Source of the DNA: Corythucha ciliata
Taxonomy: Eukaryota > Arthropoda > Insecta > Hemiptera > Tingidae
Reading direction: 5' to 3'
NCBI GenBank assembly: GCA_038030265.1
Contig: CM075939.1
Span: forward strand, 8,165,253-8,229,252
DNA: 64,000 bases
Below, one piece after another: positions 44,495 to 56,550 of the stretch. Position 1 is the first letter of the stretch; each line of letters opens with the position of its first letter. Below the pieces are notes generated by a model. The model did not search any database and was not told the origin of the DNA. It worked only from the letters and a program-made list of their open reading frames with translations. The position numbers and the translations under genes were made by a program.

Positions 44495-44835
44495 CTATGA
44501 CGATGAATCATCAAGTTTCTTCGGGCGTACGACAAGTCGACCACTTTTGGGTTTGAATGTGATCGCCATCCTTTCAGAATTCTCAGCTTCGGCGCAATCC
44601 AGTTCGAGAGGGAAAATCCGTTGAACAGGTCGAGTGAGTTCGCCACTGGCTGTCTTCAATTTGACCACTCGAATTTTTCCGTCGACACCTGGAACTGTCT
44701 GAATTATTCTGGCTAAAGGCCATTCTAAGCGCTTAGACCGTTCATTTTCAATCAAAACTAATTGCCCCACTTTAGGTTCTCTAGATATCTTCCTTTGAGC
44801 AAATTTCACAAGAGATCCCAGATACTCGCTCCGAA
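44495..44835 (-). pseudogene. BEL integrase C-terminal domain, copy 2
   Basis: It is the same domain as at 14601-14941, with one visible difference (TFKPKSGRL versus TFKTKSGRL). It is separated from the integrase by the same frameshift. Confidence 0.85.
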
Positions 44836-45447
44836 ACCGATCACGTAATTCTTGACGAAGTCGAGAACGATATAACGAACTCTCTTCTGTAAATCTTTGG
44901 CCTGAACCATATCCAAATCGGGAATTCTCGTTTTCGGAATTTCGTGAAGAAAAATCGAAGGACTCAAATGAAGTAAATCGTTAGGATCTTCAGAAAGATA
45001 AGTCAGTGGACGACTGTTTATAACTGCTTCACAGTCGCACAGTAACGTGTTCAATTCTTCATATGATACGCTGGCACGCCCCAGGCTCCTTTTCAAAAGT
45101 CCTTTGAGAGTCCAAACCATCCGTTCCCAAAATCCCCCCCACCAAGGAGCGGAAGGTGGCATCATATTCCACTGGATTCTTTCAATTGAACAGAATTTGT
45201 TCACCTTTTTCCAGTCTATTTTCATCAGAAAATTAGAAACGCCAACGAAATTAGTTCCATTATCACAAAGGATTCGTGATGGTCTACCGCGTCGCGAAAT
45301 AAAACGTCTCAGCGCTAAAATAAACGAGTCAGACGACAAGGATTCGACGATTTCGAAATGTACAGCTCTGATAACGGTGCAAGTAAACATCCATATTTTC
45401 ACTCCGCCTTTAAGGATTAAGGGGCCACATAAATCTACACCGGTCAC
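44806..45447 (-). pseudogene. BEL integrase core, copy 2 (core frame intact)
   Basis: The DDE core is continuous here: TGVDLCGPL, CDNGTNF and WGGFWERMVWTLKGLL are in one frame because the T5 run is kept. Substitutions relative to copy 1 include RTLK to WTLK and SRCGR to SRRGR. It is still not joined to its zinc domain or C-terminal domain. Confidence 0.88.
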
Positions 45448-45479
45448 TTCGAATGGAGCAGCTTCTCTGACTGTGGATT

Positions 45480-46109
45480 GTATGAGGTACTGACATTTTT
45501 CAGCTTCGTCTAATTCCTCATCATTATCAATTTTCTCAAATAGGGCCCAAAATTATAATAAATTGTCCGCCAGGTTGCTTGGGTCTTTCGTTTTATTTAT
45601 AATTGTCGGTGGCCGAAAAGTCAAATTCACGATCCTTTGTCAGTTGTTGAGCTGTCAGGGGCTGAAAAGTTTGTATGGAAAAACGTCCAGAAAGAAACAT
45701 TCAGTGGTTTGAACGACGATAGAATATCGTGTTTACGCCCTTTCTTCGATTCTTTGGGGCTAATTAGAATAAAGACAAAGATATTTCGTCGCGATGATTA
45801 TGAAGAATTTTGTGCGCCTATTGTCCTTCCTGGGTCAGGCAGATTCATAATAAAAATTGTCATGTTGGAGTGCAAGGTTTATTGGCTCTGTTTTCGGGTA
45901 GTTCTACACTAGGTGCTTCCAGCTTTTTTGATGCCAATCTCCAACAAGGAAGACACTTATTAACAACAAACTTTACAGATTTTCTGCCACCTGTCAACCA
46001 GAAGTTTTCCCTCAACAGAGCCAATAAGCCTTGCACTCCAACATGACAATTTTTATTATGAATCTGCCTGACAAATCGAGACACAACTTCATGTTTTCCA
46101 GGAAGGACT
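45480..46109. other. Snap-back insert and deletion junction, copy 2
   Basis: The gag-derived piece (45475-45560) and inverted arm (45567-45895) are present, as in copy 1. The matching direct arm survives only from about 46018 to 46108, after which the deletion joins to sequence equivalent to 16943 of copy 1. A 26-bp piece of the inverted arm is also lost near 45834. Confidence 0.85.
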
Positions 46110-48206
46110 CGATGATTTCGAGTCGAGGTATGGTGTGTTTCTTCAGAGGGGAAACTCGAGATTTAGCACTAATTAATTGTACGCAGACACCTTTGGAGGA
46201 TTCCAATCTAACAAAAACGACAGCCGAGTATGCTAAGGCACTAGCGTCAACGAAAGTATGGAGTGAAACGTCATTCACAGAAAAACCGAATACCCAACGA
46301 GAAATCGAGGAATTTCTCTTAACCATTTCAGGAACTCTTTGGACCACTCCGACGGCAGCTCTTCATCCCGTCTTAGTTTTGTTTCCCACTCCCTTTGCAA
46401 AAGTATTTTTGGAACGACTGAAACAGGCGACGTAAAACCAATGGGATCGAAAACACGTTGAGCCGCAGATAGTACAACCCTTTTTGTAATCTTGGACGTA
46501 TCTAATGTTCGAAAATTTTCGGGATTCAATTTCAGGACGTCATTTTTCCTATCCCACAACAATCCCAAGACTTTGGAAAAACTGTCCTCACCAACACTAG
46601 TCTCCAAGTGGCATGACTCCCATTCATGAAGTTCAAATTTGTATTTTTCCAATAGAGAAGTCACCGATTCGATAACTACGTTCATTTCACGTTCACTTTG
46701 AACGCTCAAAATACAGTTGTCGACATAGAAACTATTTCTAATTTTCGGAATGAGATCTTTCAAAAAATCAGTCTCACCATGTCCAACGTTGTCAAGCGAT
46801 AACTCGAAGATGTGTTCGAAAACAGCTCCAAGTAAAAACGGACTGCTTCTCACTCCAAAAACAACGCGCCGGTGACGATAGCTGAAGATTTCTCCATCTT
46901 GAGAGTGCCACAAAAATCTTAAAAAATCGCGGTCGTTTTCTTTGATCGATATCTGTAAAAACGCTTTCTTAATCTCGGCAATAATACCAATCTTATTGAG
47001 TCTATATCTTAATAAAAGGGACGGAATCAACTCAATTAGATTTGGTCCAGTTTCCAGACAGTCATTAAGCGAGGGATGTCCAGGAGCTCTTGCTGAAACA
47101 TCAAAAACTGTTCGAACGTTTGTGGTGCTGTTTGTCTTAAAAACAGGGCGATGTGGAAGGTAGTGGTTCCTAGCATCGTTCTCCACGTGAGGTACTCTCT
47201 CGATGATTCCTTTGGACATCCAGTCTTCGAAAACTTGAACATATTCGCTCAATCGACCATGTTTGAGCAAATCGTACTGGCGATTCATCCTCGCCCTTGC
47301 TAAGTGATAGTTAGAAGGTAGGGGCGGACAGTCATCTCTCCAAGGCAAAACTACTTCAACTCTACTTTCTTTGTTTACAGATACATTACTTTTGAAATGA
47401 CGCATAACTTCGTAAGTTTGCTCTTGACGAGAAATTTTCAACGATGGTTCCGTAATTCCGATAGCATCTAGTTCCCATAACTTGGGTATAGACTCGTCAG
47501 CAGAGAGGCAACACATCGTAGACGCGACCGAATCCTTCGAGAGCGCTCCTGTTTTACCCATTACGGTCCACCCGAGTAGAGTCTCTACGGCTACCAATCG
47601 TTCCGTTGGTCGTTCTTGTCGACCTGTAATCAATTTACCCATTACATCGGCCCCAATAAGTAATTCGATTGGTCCATTAATGCTATCCGACAAAATTATC
47701 CCCATTTTTGCGAGTTTAAATTTCCATGGCCCATTAGCAGCGTTAACTATGTTACCACAAATTACTTCTTGACCGAGTACTTCCAGGTTGCAAAAATAAT
47801 TGAAACCAACATCACAAAGATTAACTCTGAAAACGGGATGACGTGTAATTTTGGTAACATGCCCCCCAAACAACGAGTGTGTCATTTTCTCATGACGTTG
47901 AGGAACTAAGCCGACTTCATCAGCCAAGTTCTGCGAAATGTAGCTCCGTTGGGCTCCCCAGTCAAGTAACGCTCGAACACGACGGTGACCCCCTTTTTCC
48001 GTTCTGACGATTACGGCGAGGGTTTGAAGCAAAACAACAGGTGCTGAAGCGACGCTCGAAAGAACCTGTCCAGACGACGACATTGAAGAGTTTCCGTTAC
48101 TTTCGTCCCGATTACCAAAGCACATCGTTGATGAGTGCCCCTTTTGACACTTGGAACACACAATTTTTACGCGACACTTACTTTGTGTGTGTCCTCGGCT
48201 CATGCA
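46110..48206 (-). pseudogene. BEL pol (zinc knuckle, protease, RT, partial RNase H), copy 2
   Basis: A single frame from 48206 to 46275 covers the second knuckle, protease and RT; the extra A of copy 1 is absent. The protease motif reads ALLDWGAQRS, where DSG or DTG is expected. RT motif A reads IIAEIKKAFLQ, the catalytic Asp being replaced by Glu, while FYVDN is kept. The frame breaks at a 16-bp deletion; RNase H continues to PRLEII, where the deletion of about 705 bp cuts it. Confidence 0.9.
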
Positions 48207-49377
48207 TCAAAAACAACGGCCATTTTTGAGAAGGATTTGTCGCTTCTCACCCAAGGAAAGTCGTTGGTCGCCGCATTCCAAACTGTTATGAGCCTGTTTG
48301 CAGAACAAACAGCTGGCGAGAATGTTCGAAACTAGTTCAGAAGTGGTAGGCACGCTGCCAGTACCCGACGAAGATGACTGAACTTTCTTCTTTAATGGTT
48401 GAACATTCTCCTTCATGCCGAAACCAGCTACTGCGAGGGCGACGCGCTCTTCTCCTTCAACTTCAGACCTCATGAATTTTACGGAGACGATCAAGATTCG
48501 TGGCTGAAGAAGCTTCGCGAAAATCATTTCCGTCAGAAACAATCGCTTGACGCTGCCACGTTTGAAGAAGTTCCTGAGGTAGACACGACTCAACCATCGG
48601 GAAAAGAATGGCAGCACAAGTGTCGGTTGACACTCCGAGCGACTCAAGAGCTCGTAAATGAGCTTCTAGCCGATCGAACAGAGACGATAAACTAAAGTTT
48701 CTCGGATCGAGGCTTTTCTGCACGACCAAGGACAAAAGTTCCCGAGAATAAACTTCGATTAATAAATCTTTTCTCCCAAAACGATCTTTTAAGGCTTGAA
48801 TAGCTTTCGAATAATTTTGACTCGATGGAGGATAGGCATCGATCACTTGCCGAGCCTTTGAACCAGGGACTGTGGACTGTATGAGGTACTGAAATTTTTC
48901 AGCTTCGTCTAATTCCTCATCATTATCAATTTTCTCAAATAAAGCCCAAAATTTCAACCATTCTTTCAAATCGCCGTTAAATTTACTTAAGTGTAACTTA
49001 GGTAGCTTCAACTTACAGTTTTTCGACGAATTATGAGACGAGTTTACACTGTTACGACTGGTTGAATTGCTTCCGTTATCCGTCTCGTTGATAATCTTTT
49101 CAACGCTAAATTTCATAACGTTGAATTTCGAAATGTAGTCGTCACAAGCCGTCGTTTCATCGGTAATTATTTCGACTTCGTCCTCAATTTCTAATAAAAG
49201 ATCAAAAAAATTACCATCGGCTTTTTGTAACTCCTGATACCTTATTGTCAGAGTTTCGAAAAACGCTCGAACTTCCACGACGTCGATTTCAGCTTCTTTT
49301 AGCTTTTCAGTTAGCTGATTGAAGCATCGCGCGAAACTTGCTCTCTTGACTGCTCGCTCTTTCTTTAATTTTTCCAT
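48207..49377 (-). pseudogene. BEL gag, copy 2 (frameshifted)
   Basis: It is the same protein as copy 1 gag until an extra G near 48482 (TTACGGAGACG versus TTACGAGACG) shifts the frame in the last quarter. The same TGA in the zinc knuckle ends it. Confidence 0.88.
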
Positions 49378-49408
49378 TCCTCCGGTCCTGTTATTCACGG
49401 TCGCCAGA

Positions 49409-49589
49409 TGTTAAAAATCGAAAAAAATGGAAGGAATATGGAAAAATTAGGAGACAAATAAAATAAAATTATTGATTTATTTTTTCTTCTGTTAAAGCAA
49501 GACTCGACAGAATTTCTTTTTTCTCATTCTCATCCGGTTCGTATTTCTTCAGCTGATTCCTTTTGAATGGAGTGATTCAATTTTCAACA
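49409..49589 (-). repeat. BEL copy 2 5' LTR
   Basis: It is 181 bp with TG...CA ends. The primer-binding site TGGCGACCGTG follows after two bases on the sense strand (49396-49406). Confidence 0.93.
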
Positions 49590-51739
49590 ATTTGGACTAT
49601 GGCAAGTCATAATAAAAACACAACATAATTGAATGCATTACACGCCCTATTTAAGAATGACAACAGTAAAGTCACCAATTTTGGCGTGCATCGAAAGCTA
49701 TCAATGATAGCGACCTGGTATTGGTTGCATTTTTGTTGTATAAATACGTGGACAGAATGAGTTTCATTGATCTCATTCAAGAATTTACATGTTTTTCAAG
49801 CGCCAGAAGATAGAACTTGCTATTCCAGTCCCAAAAACCAGGTTTTATTGTGCACTTTTGGTCATAACTCAAGAAGACTATAGTGAGATTTGTGAGATTC
49901 CACGTTGAAAAATACGTAAGAAATAACAGTAACGTCGGTCTACCATTGAAATTTTCATCAAATTTAAAACTGTCGCAACTTTATGGGTGAAAACAAGTAT
50001 TTTTAGTACTATAGATCGACAAGTTTCTTATGGACAGAAAGAAGTGGTATAATTCAGTTAACTTTCTAAATAGATGTTCCTAGAACCATCTGGAAATTTG
50101 GGCCCTCAGGGTCCATTAGAAACTTGTCAAGTTATAATTCACATGACGCGGAAATTATTGGCCCTCTATCGACTTGATTTTGCTTTCATTCGACCAAATC
50201 ATTCACAAATACGTCAGGAACCACCATTCTATTTCCATCAAACATAACAAATTTAGGCATTTTTACAAATTTTCCCCTTCTCTCCAATAACTCGGCACTC
50301 GTCGGATCTAGTATTCTACTTTAATATGACATTTTTGAACCAAGTCTCCGAGCTGGACGAGTTTTTCCCGCTTGGAGCCTTTCATAAAAAAGTTTTTTGA
50401 CTTCACTATAAGGCTCGGTGCACACGAGCGTGTTTTTAACGCAAGATAAGGCGTTAGAAAAATGCAGTAATGTCATCCCATGGTTGGTTTTAAAGGTAAA
50501 GTAATTTGTGAGAAGTCACTATGAGTTCGATGTCCAGTAAAAGTGAGAGTGGAAGAAGAGACATCTAATTAAGTTTTGACAGTTAAAAAATGAGGACTCT
50601 TTAATCTAGTACGACAGGTGAGAATTTATTTGTTATTAATTCAAATTCCTAATACTACGTGCCCCCAAAGCAGGAAAACACAGCGTCATTTCACTCGGGG
50701 CCATATTCATAATCGCGGCCCTACAATCGAGATGAATTATTATGCATTTGAGGAACTCCGACGAAATGATTGATGATAACTGACATCTGATTGATCGCTT
50801 AGCTTAGAAGCCACTGTACACCTTATTTGAGGAAAGGTGGAAACTTAGGTATCACTTCAGTATTAGCCGAGTCTTGGTCAGTTCCTCACCGAGGAGAGTT
50901 TTTGGGACGTTGGCCAGCCACGGCTAACACAGAAAATAAGACCAAAATACACCTTAATGGGAAATAAGGATGAAAAACATGGCACCTCCGACCAGAACGA
51001 CCACAAAAAGTCTGCGTATAGGCTGATGTAGAGGTGAGGTGTGATTTCACTGTCGGTGATTTTGTCACTGTGACTACTCCGTCACTGTTGGGTCCGGTGA
51101 CGACCACATTGAAATCACCGTTCCGACCCTCTAACGGTGACATTCTTTTTCACTTATAATCGCCTCTTCATTCGTCACTTCTATCGCTTCACTGCGCTAG
51201 AGTCTCTTGAATTAAAATTGGAGCCGTCACCTAGCCATCTATCGCCCCAATGAACTCAGGAGCAATCTCCCCAAGTATATCCCTCGTCTGTTGACTTTTT
51301 TTCTTGGACTTGGAATTGAACCTTCAGTGTAGGTCGGTAATATATTTTTTTTACTTCGTTTTCCTAGACCTGTGCTACAGTGATCTTGTATAATTTTATT
51401 TTTTTAAAAAACACCTTCCTATCAGGGGCGAAGCCAGCCCTTGACCAAGGGACGTTATGGAAACTAGTGCCCCAACAAAAGAACTGGTAGCGCAATAAAT
51501 CGTCAAATTCTTCCCCGGAAACTGAGTTTTCACAAAAAAGGGTCGTAATCCATCAAAAACTAACATCTTCGTTCGGAAATTATCTGTTTTAGCCTTCTAT
51601 TCCTGATTTTCTATCCAAAAACTGACAATTCTATTCAGACTTTTTCTATTAACAGACAATTCGATTTCCCCGGGAAATCGATACATGGCATTCAAATATA
51701 CAGGGTGACCGACTTTTCATCAACGTCTTGTCTGAGATG

Positions 51740-53410
51740 CGTAAAGTTCAACATTTTTTATCCAAACAACAACGGGTTTTAACTCAAAACTGACGTTTTT
51801 CAACAAAAAAACTGAATATTTCACTCTAGTATAACTGAATGTTTTACTTCAAAACTGACGTTTCTACGCCAAAGACAAGGTGTTCACGCCTAAACTAAAA
51901 TTTTCACAGTACAACTTTTAAAATTCAAGTCTTTACCCCCAAAACTGGTGAATTCCACCTAAAAATGGCGGGTTTAACCTAAAAGATCAAAAACGAATGA
52001 TTTTAATTGCAATTAACAGACCACTCAGTACTAAAAACTGCCGATTTTATCCTTCAATTGGCGATTTTAGTAAAAAAAACGTACAATTCCTGGCCGAAGC
52101 TGACATGCCCTCCCACTCCAAATGAAGATGGTACCACAAAACTGGCGACTTTAACCTAAAACTAAACTTTACTGTTCCATTTACACCCGAAACGACAATT
52201 TCCCCTCAAAATTAGATAATTTTCCCTAAACTGACATGTCACACTTTAACTCAAGTTTTCCTCAAAACGGGTGATTTTAGGCCATTCTGCCTTGAAAACA
52301 GGTGATTTCACACACAAAAAAGTGACAAATTCATCGCAAAAGTGACGATTTCATACCAAAACAGACGATTTCACGCCAAAGCTGACGTGTTGCCTCATAA
52401 CTGATGACGTTAATACAAAACTGGTAATTTTACCCCAAAACTGACTGTTTTAATTCCAAAACTTACGATTTCATCCCAAAGACGTTTCTAAACTGACGAT
52501 TTTACCCTGAAACTTGCGGTTCCACCCAAAAAATATCACTTTACCTCAAAACTGAATATTTTACTTCAAAATTGACATTTATTTACTTTGTTGGGCACAG
52601 CTTTTCAGGGCACATAGAGTCAGTTTTGACGATTTCAAGGCTTGAATAGCTATAATTGTCATTTGTAGGGCGCACAGTCTTTCCAGTTACAGGAGCGAAT
52701 AGTACGTCCCATGTCAAGGCGAGAACAGCCAGGTTGGCCATTTTCGGCGCTCCGAATGGTCTATTTTGCCATTTTCAGGCCAGGAGTCACTTGTTCAGAC
52801 ATTTTTAGAGCTCGATTCGTCAGGAAATCCATTTCTAGAGCTCGTAAAGTAAATTCGGCATTTTATAGGGTTCAAATATAGTAATTTTAGCCATTTTAAA
52901 GACACGAATCGTCAGTTTTGCCATTTTCAGGGCTCAAATACCTAGTCCATCAAGCCAAGGCCATGATGTTTGACCATTCCTGGTGCGAAAATTGTCGATT
53001 TTGCCATTTTCAGGGAGGGAATAATCTTTTTTAAGCATTTCCAGGGAACGTGAAGTCATTTTGGCCGTTTTCAGGACTTCATTAGTCCGTCAAGCCAAAA
53101 GCGCGCATTATGGTCATATTTGGCTCAAGAACGGCCAGTCTGATCAATTTTAGAGCACGAATGGTCGATTTAGCTACTTTTGGGCGGTAATCATGATCTT
53201 TTTAGGCATTTTCAGGAGTTCACCAGTCGCCACCAATTTTTAGGGCACGTGAAGTCCAGTTTTAGCCATTTTCAAAACGCGAATCGACAGTTTTGTATTT
53301 TTAGGCGTGAGTTCAGTTACTTTAGCCGTTTTTATAGTGCAAATAGCTAGTTTTAAATATTTTTAGGCAGTGAAAAGGCTGTCAAACCAGTTTTAGTAGA
53401 GCGAACCACG
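51740..53410. repeat. The two degenerate arrays of the duplicated block, copy 2
   Basis: It corresponds to 22590-24260; the CAAAACTGAC-type array runs to about 52575 and the GTCAGTTTTGCC-type array from about 52590. Confidence 0.7.
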
Positions 53411-53828
53411 CCATTTCTCTAGCTCCTCTCTTGAGCAAATACTGAATCCGCGTCTGTCTGCGAAAATGGTATTCTAGGACGCAAAAACGGCGAATTTGGT
53501 CTTTGAATTATGTCACCCTTGCGATATCCGTTTTGTGAGCGACAAAACCCGTTGAAATTCATTTTTTATTAGTGAAATCCGTGAAGTCATTTTTTTAGTG
53601 AGCGCCGACGAAACACAATGTGATTATCCTGAAAGATTTGTACTTTCAGAATGCATCTAGGGGTGGGCAACTGCCCAACTAAATCTGCATTTTTGAGTCT
53701 AGGAGAGGGCAGCTGCCTAGCCCTGCCCCCCTATGGCTATGCCTATGTTCCTAGGTAAATTCGAGCATTGCAGTTTTTGATCCATGACTCACCTTCATGT
53801 TTGCATTTGAGGCTGTGGGTTCGCCGTT

Positions 53829-53940
53829 CAATTTGAAGTCAATTTGAATGACTTCTGACGCGATTTTTGAAAAAACGTTGAAGGGTACTCCCGGGGTATA
53901 AAGCAGGTGTCCAGAATACAACGCACTAAGACTTAAAGGG
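53829..53940. other. Short unassigned segment between duplication and gypsy copy B
   Basis: It matches neither the copy 1 flank nor gypsy A. It contains GGGGTATAAAGC. Nothing else was seen. Confidence 0.4.
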
Positions 53941-54058
53941 TTAATTGACAAAATAAACCGTGTGAGAAACGAACTGAACTTTTAAAACAATTGTAAACAA
54001 AAAGTCATAAGGTTGGAGGGTATTTAAATAACATAAAGTGGAATTGATAATTATAACA
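53941..54058 (-). repeat. 3' LTR of gypsy G2 copy B
   Basis: It is the reverse complement of 31200-31317 with one clear substitution. It directly follows a polypurine tract (GGACGGAAGAA, 54059-54069), which fixes the LTR start as TGTTATAA. Confidence 0.8.
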
Positions 54059-54100
54059 TTCTTCCGTCCAAGAGAGAAGTCTTCATCCAGAGCTTCGGTA

Positions 54101-56550
54101 TTAAATAATATAGTCCGAGAGATAAGCCGGCAGTTTTCTCGGTCTTGCACTTCTTCTCATTTCGGGTATAGTGGGAGGATAAGATGGTATGTTTTGAATT
54201 AGTTCAGGAGAGTCTCTTTCGTCCGTGATAGCATTTTCTAACGAGAGAGGTCGAGAGGTGTACAGGAGTCGATAATTGGTGGAGACGCACCCAGGGAGTC
54301 CAAATTATCTTGAACGGGGATGGGTGCGATGTCTCTAGTGGATACCACCGTTACTCTTCCGTCTTTCAGTTCGATCTGAGCGTACTCAGTGTTTCCTTCG
54401 AGGAGCGTAGCTTCTTCCACCAGCGGGTCGAATTTCGAAGCTCTTACGTGCTTACGTACAAATACTGGACCTTCCCCCCTATTATGTAACTCATAACGCG
54501 TGCGTTAGCAAAATTTCTCAGCTGATTACTTTCAATTATTCACCTTGTTTATTTCGCTAACGCACGCGTTATGAGTTACAGAATAGGGGGGCTGGGGTTG
54601 TTAACCAATTCGGTGTCGATGTCCCGTTCCCCGTTCGCCTGGCAAACTTGAACATCCGGTCATGAGGTGTTTCATTTGTGGCCGTGCAGAGCAATGAACG
54701 TATGGAGTGAAGGGCTGTGTCGAGAACGTCTTCCCAATGAGTGACTGGCAGAGATTGGCTTTTTAGAGTCAGTTGGACAGATTTCCAAATTATACCGTTG
54801 TACCGTTCAGCTTGACCATTACCTCTTGGGTTGTAAGGAGTTGTTTTACTACTTGCAATCCCATGGGAACTAAGAAAAGACCGCAGTTCGTGAGACATGA
54901 AAGATGATCCCTGATCAAAATGAATGTACGCAGGAGTTCCGAACATATGAAAAATAGACTCTAAAGCTCTTTCAGCTGTAGCTGTTGTCATGTCTGAACA
55001 AGGAATAGCGAAAGGGAATCTGGAATATTCATCAATAATTGTCAAGATGCAACGAAGGTAAAGGGCCCTTGAAATCCATTGAGTCTTTCCATCGGGGATG
55101 TCGCTTTTATCAACGTTCCGTGAGGCTTGAAAAATTTTGGCTTGATTTCCGAACAAATTCTACAATTATTTACAATTTGACGAACTTCTTCAACAGAGAA
55201 GGGTAAATTTTTACTCTTTACCCAATGGTGAAAACGTGTTATACCTGGATGACACAAAGTTTCGTGGTATTTTCTCAGATTGTCCTTCGAATTAGATACA
55301 TTGGCGCAAATCCTTGATAAAGCATCAGCGGCTACATTTTCTTTACCGGGCCTGTACACAATGTCGTATGAATAACACGAAAGCTCTAGCCTCCAGCGCA
55401 TCATTTTTTCATTTTTTATTTTACTAGTATGATCCTTCGAAAAAATAAATGATACGGAACGCTGATCAGTTATGAGTTGAAACTGTCGACCCATTAAATA
55501 GTGGCGCCATTTCCGTACCGCCTCAATTATAGCACACGCTTCCTTTTCGATTGCCGCATGCCGTTGTTCAGTTTTTGTCAACATTCTAGAGTAAAATGCG
55601 ACTGGGCGGCCACGCTGAGATAAGGTTGCAGCAAGGGCGAAAGATGAAGCGTCCGTTTCGACGGTGAATAGGGAATCGGGGTCTACTGCAGTAATTGCTG
55701 CGTCAGTGATGACTTTCTTGATATTTTCAAATGCCTGAAGTGATTCTTGATCGAGGGGAAATTTGCACACGACTAGAGGACGAACTTTTTCTGAAAATTT
55801 AGGTATGAATTTAGAGTAATGTGAGAACAGACCCATAACTCTTTTCAAGGATGACGCGTTAGTCGGTGGTTTCAAGTGACGTAGATGGTCTAGGCGGTCT
55901 GGGTCGGGTTTAATGGTTTTGTTTTTAATTATGTAGCCGAGGAGGTTGATTTCTGGCCGGGCGAAGGAACTTTTTTCCGTGTTTATTGTTAAATTGTACT
56001 TCTTGACAACCACCATGAATTTTTCGAGATTTTTGTCATGGTCATTTTTGTCTGAGCCGCAAATTGTGACATCGTCGAGGTATGCAAACGTCGCTGTCAA
56101 GTTTTCCTTGCGGATTAATTCATCTACGACCCTTTGAAAGGCTGCCACGCCATTGGTGACCCCAAAAGGAATTCGCCGGAACTGGAACAGCTGTCCGTCC
56201 GCCTCGAAAGCAGTGTATATCCTGTCAGCATCATTAATGGGTATTTGATGATAGGCACTTCGTAGACCAACAGTGCTGAAAATGTTGAATTGTTCTACCT
56301 TGTTTACTTCGTCCTCAATATTTGGTAGAGGGTACACGTCTAACATAGTGTACCTGTTTACTGTGAGGGAATAATCAATCACCATAAGCCGTTTGTGATT
56401 TTCGTTTGATGTCACAAGCGCTTGAGCCCGCCACGGAGACTTACTGGGCTCTATCACACCCTCTTGAAGAAGACGCTTGATTTCCTCTTTGATGAAAGAA
56501 TTATCGGATGGATTATGCCTTCTTGATTTGATGCTAATTGGTTTACAGTC
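54101..56550 (-). pseudogene. G2 copy B pol: RT, RNase H, integrase
   Basis: A long frame from 56550 to 55042 holds RT (YTMLDVYPLPNIED, then VGLRSAYHQIPI where copy A has VDLRSAYHQ, so the motif A Asp is lost, and FAYLDDVTICG). RNase H follows (VETDASSFALAATLSQ, EKEACAIIEAV, LITDQRSVSFIF). Then comes the integrase zinc region (YHETLCHPG, NNCRICSEIKP). A small insertion near 55060 shifts the frame before the core (LTIIDEYSRFPF; YIHFDQGSSFMS; Glu in GNGQAERYNGIIW). The last part, beyond the MITE, reads KFDPLVEEATLLEGNTEYAQ and ends with TAA at 54101-54103. Confidence 0.9.
54474..54591. mobile_element. 118-bp MITE with 41-bp TIRs starting CCCCCCTATT
   Basis: The left TIR CCCCCCTATTATGTAACTC and the right TIR (reverse complement) CCCCCCTATTCTGTAACTC continue to AACGCGTGCGTTAGC; 39 of 41 positions match. 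Copy A of the gypsy has an empty site (GGACCTGGGTTG), proving insertion. The target duplication seems to be only 2-3 bp (CT or CCT/GCT). Confidence 0.9.

Larger units (their letters stand above)
44135..49589 (-). mobile_element. BEL/Pao LTR retrotransposon, copy 2, internally deleted
   Basis: It has the same LTRs, target duplication (ATTTG at 44130-44134 and 49590-49594) and gene order as copy 1, and the same shared lesions. Private lesions are an extra G in gag near 48482, a protease DSG to DWG change, an RT motif A Asp to Glu change, a 16-bp deletion near 46308, and loss of the RNase H second half and integrase start (junction near 46109). Confidence 0.95.
39119..53828 (+). repeat. Segmental duplication, copy 2 (about 14.7 kb)
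   Basis: It is collinear with 9168-24679. It is shorter mainly because of the deletion of about 705 bp in the BEL element. 39119-39580 is the end of the 30-bp array; 39581-44134, 49595-51740 and 53410-53828 hold no recognised gene. Confidence 0.93.
53941..56550 (-). mobile_element. Ty3/gypsy element G2, copy B, 5' truncated
   Basis: It is retained from just upstream of RT to the 3' LTR. Homology to copy A stops at about 56550 (after CAGTCTGGA), where array sequence shared with 37405 starts. A 118-bp MITE interrupts the integrase tail. It is inverted relative to copy A, which lies 20 kb away. Confidence 0.9.
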
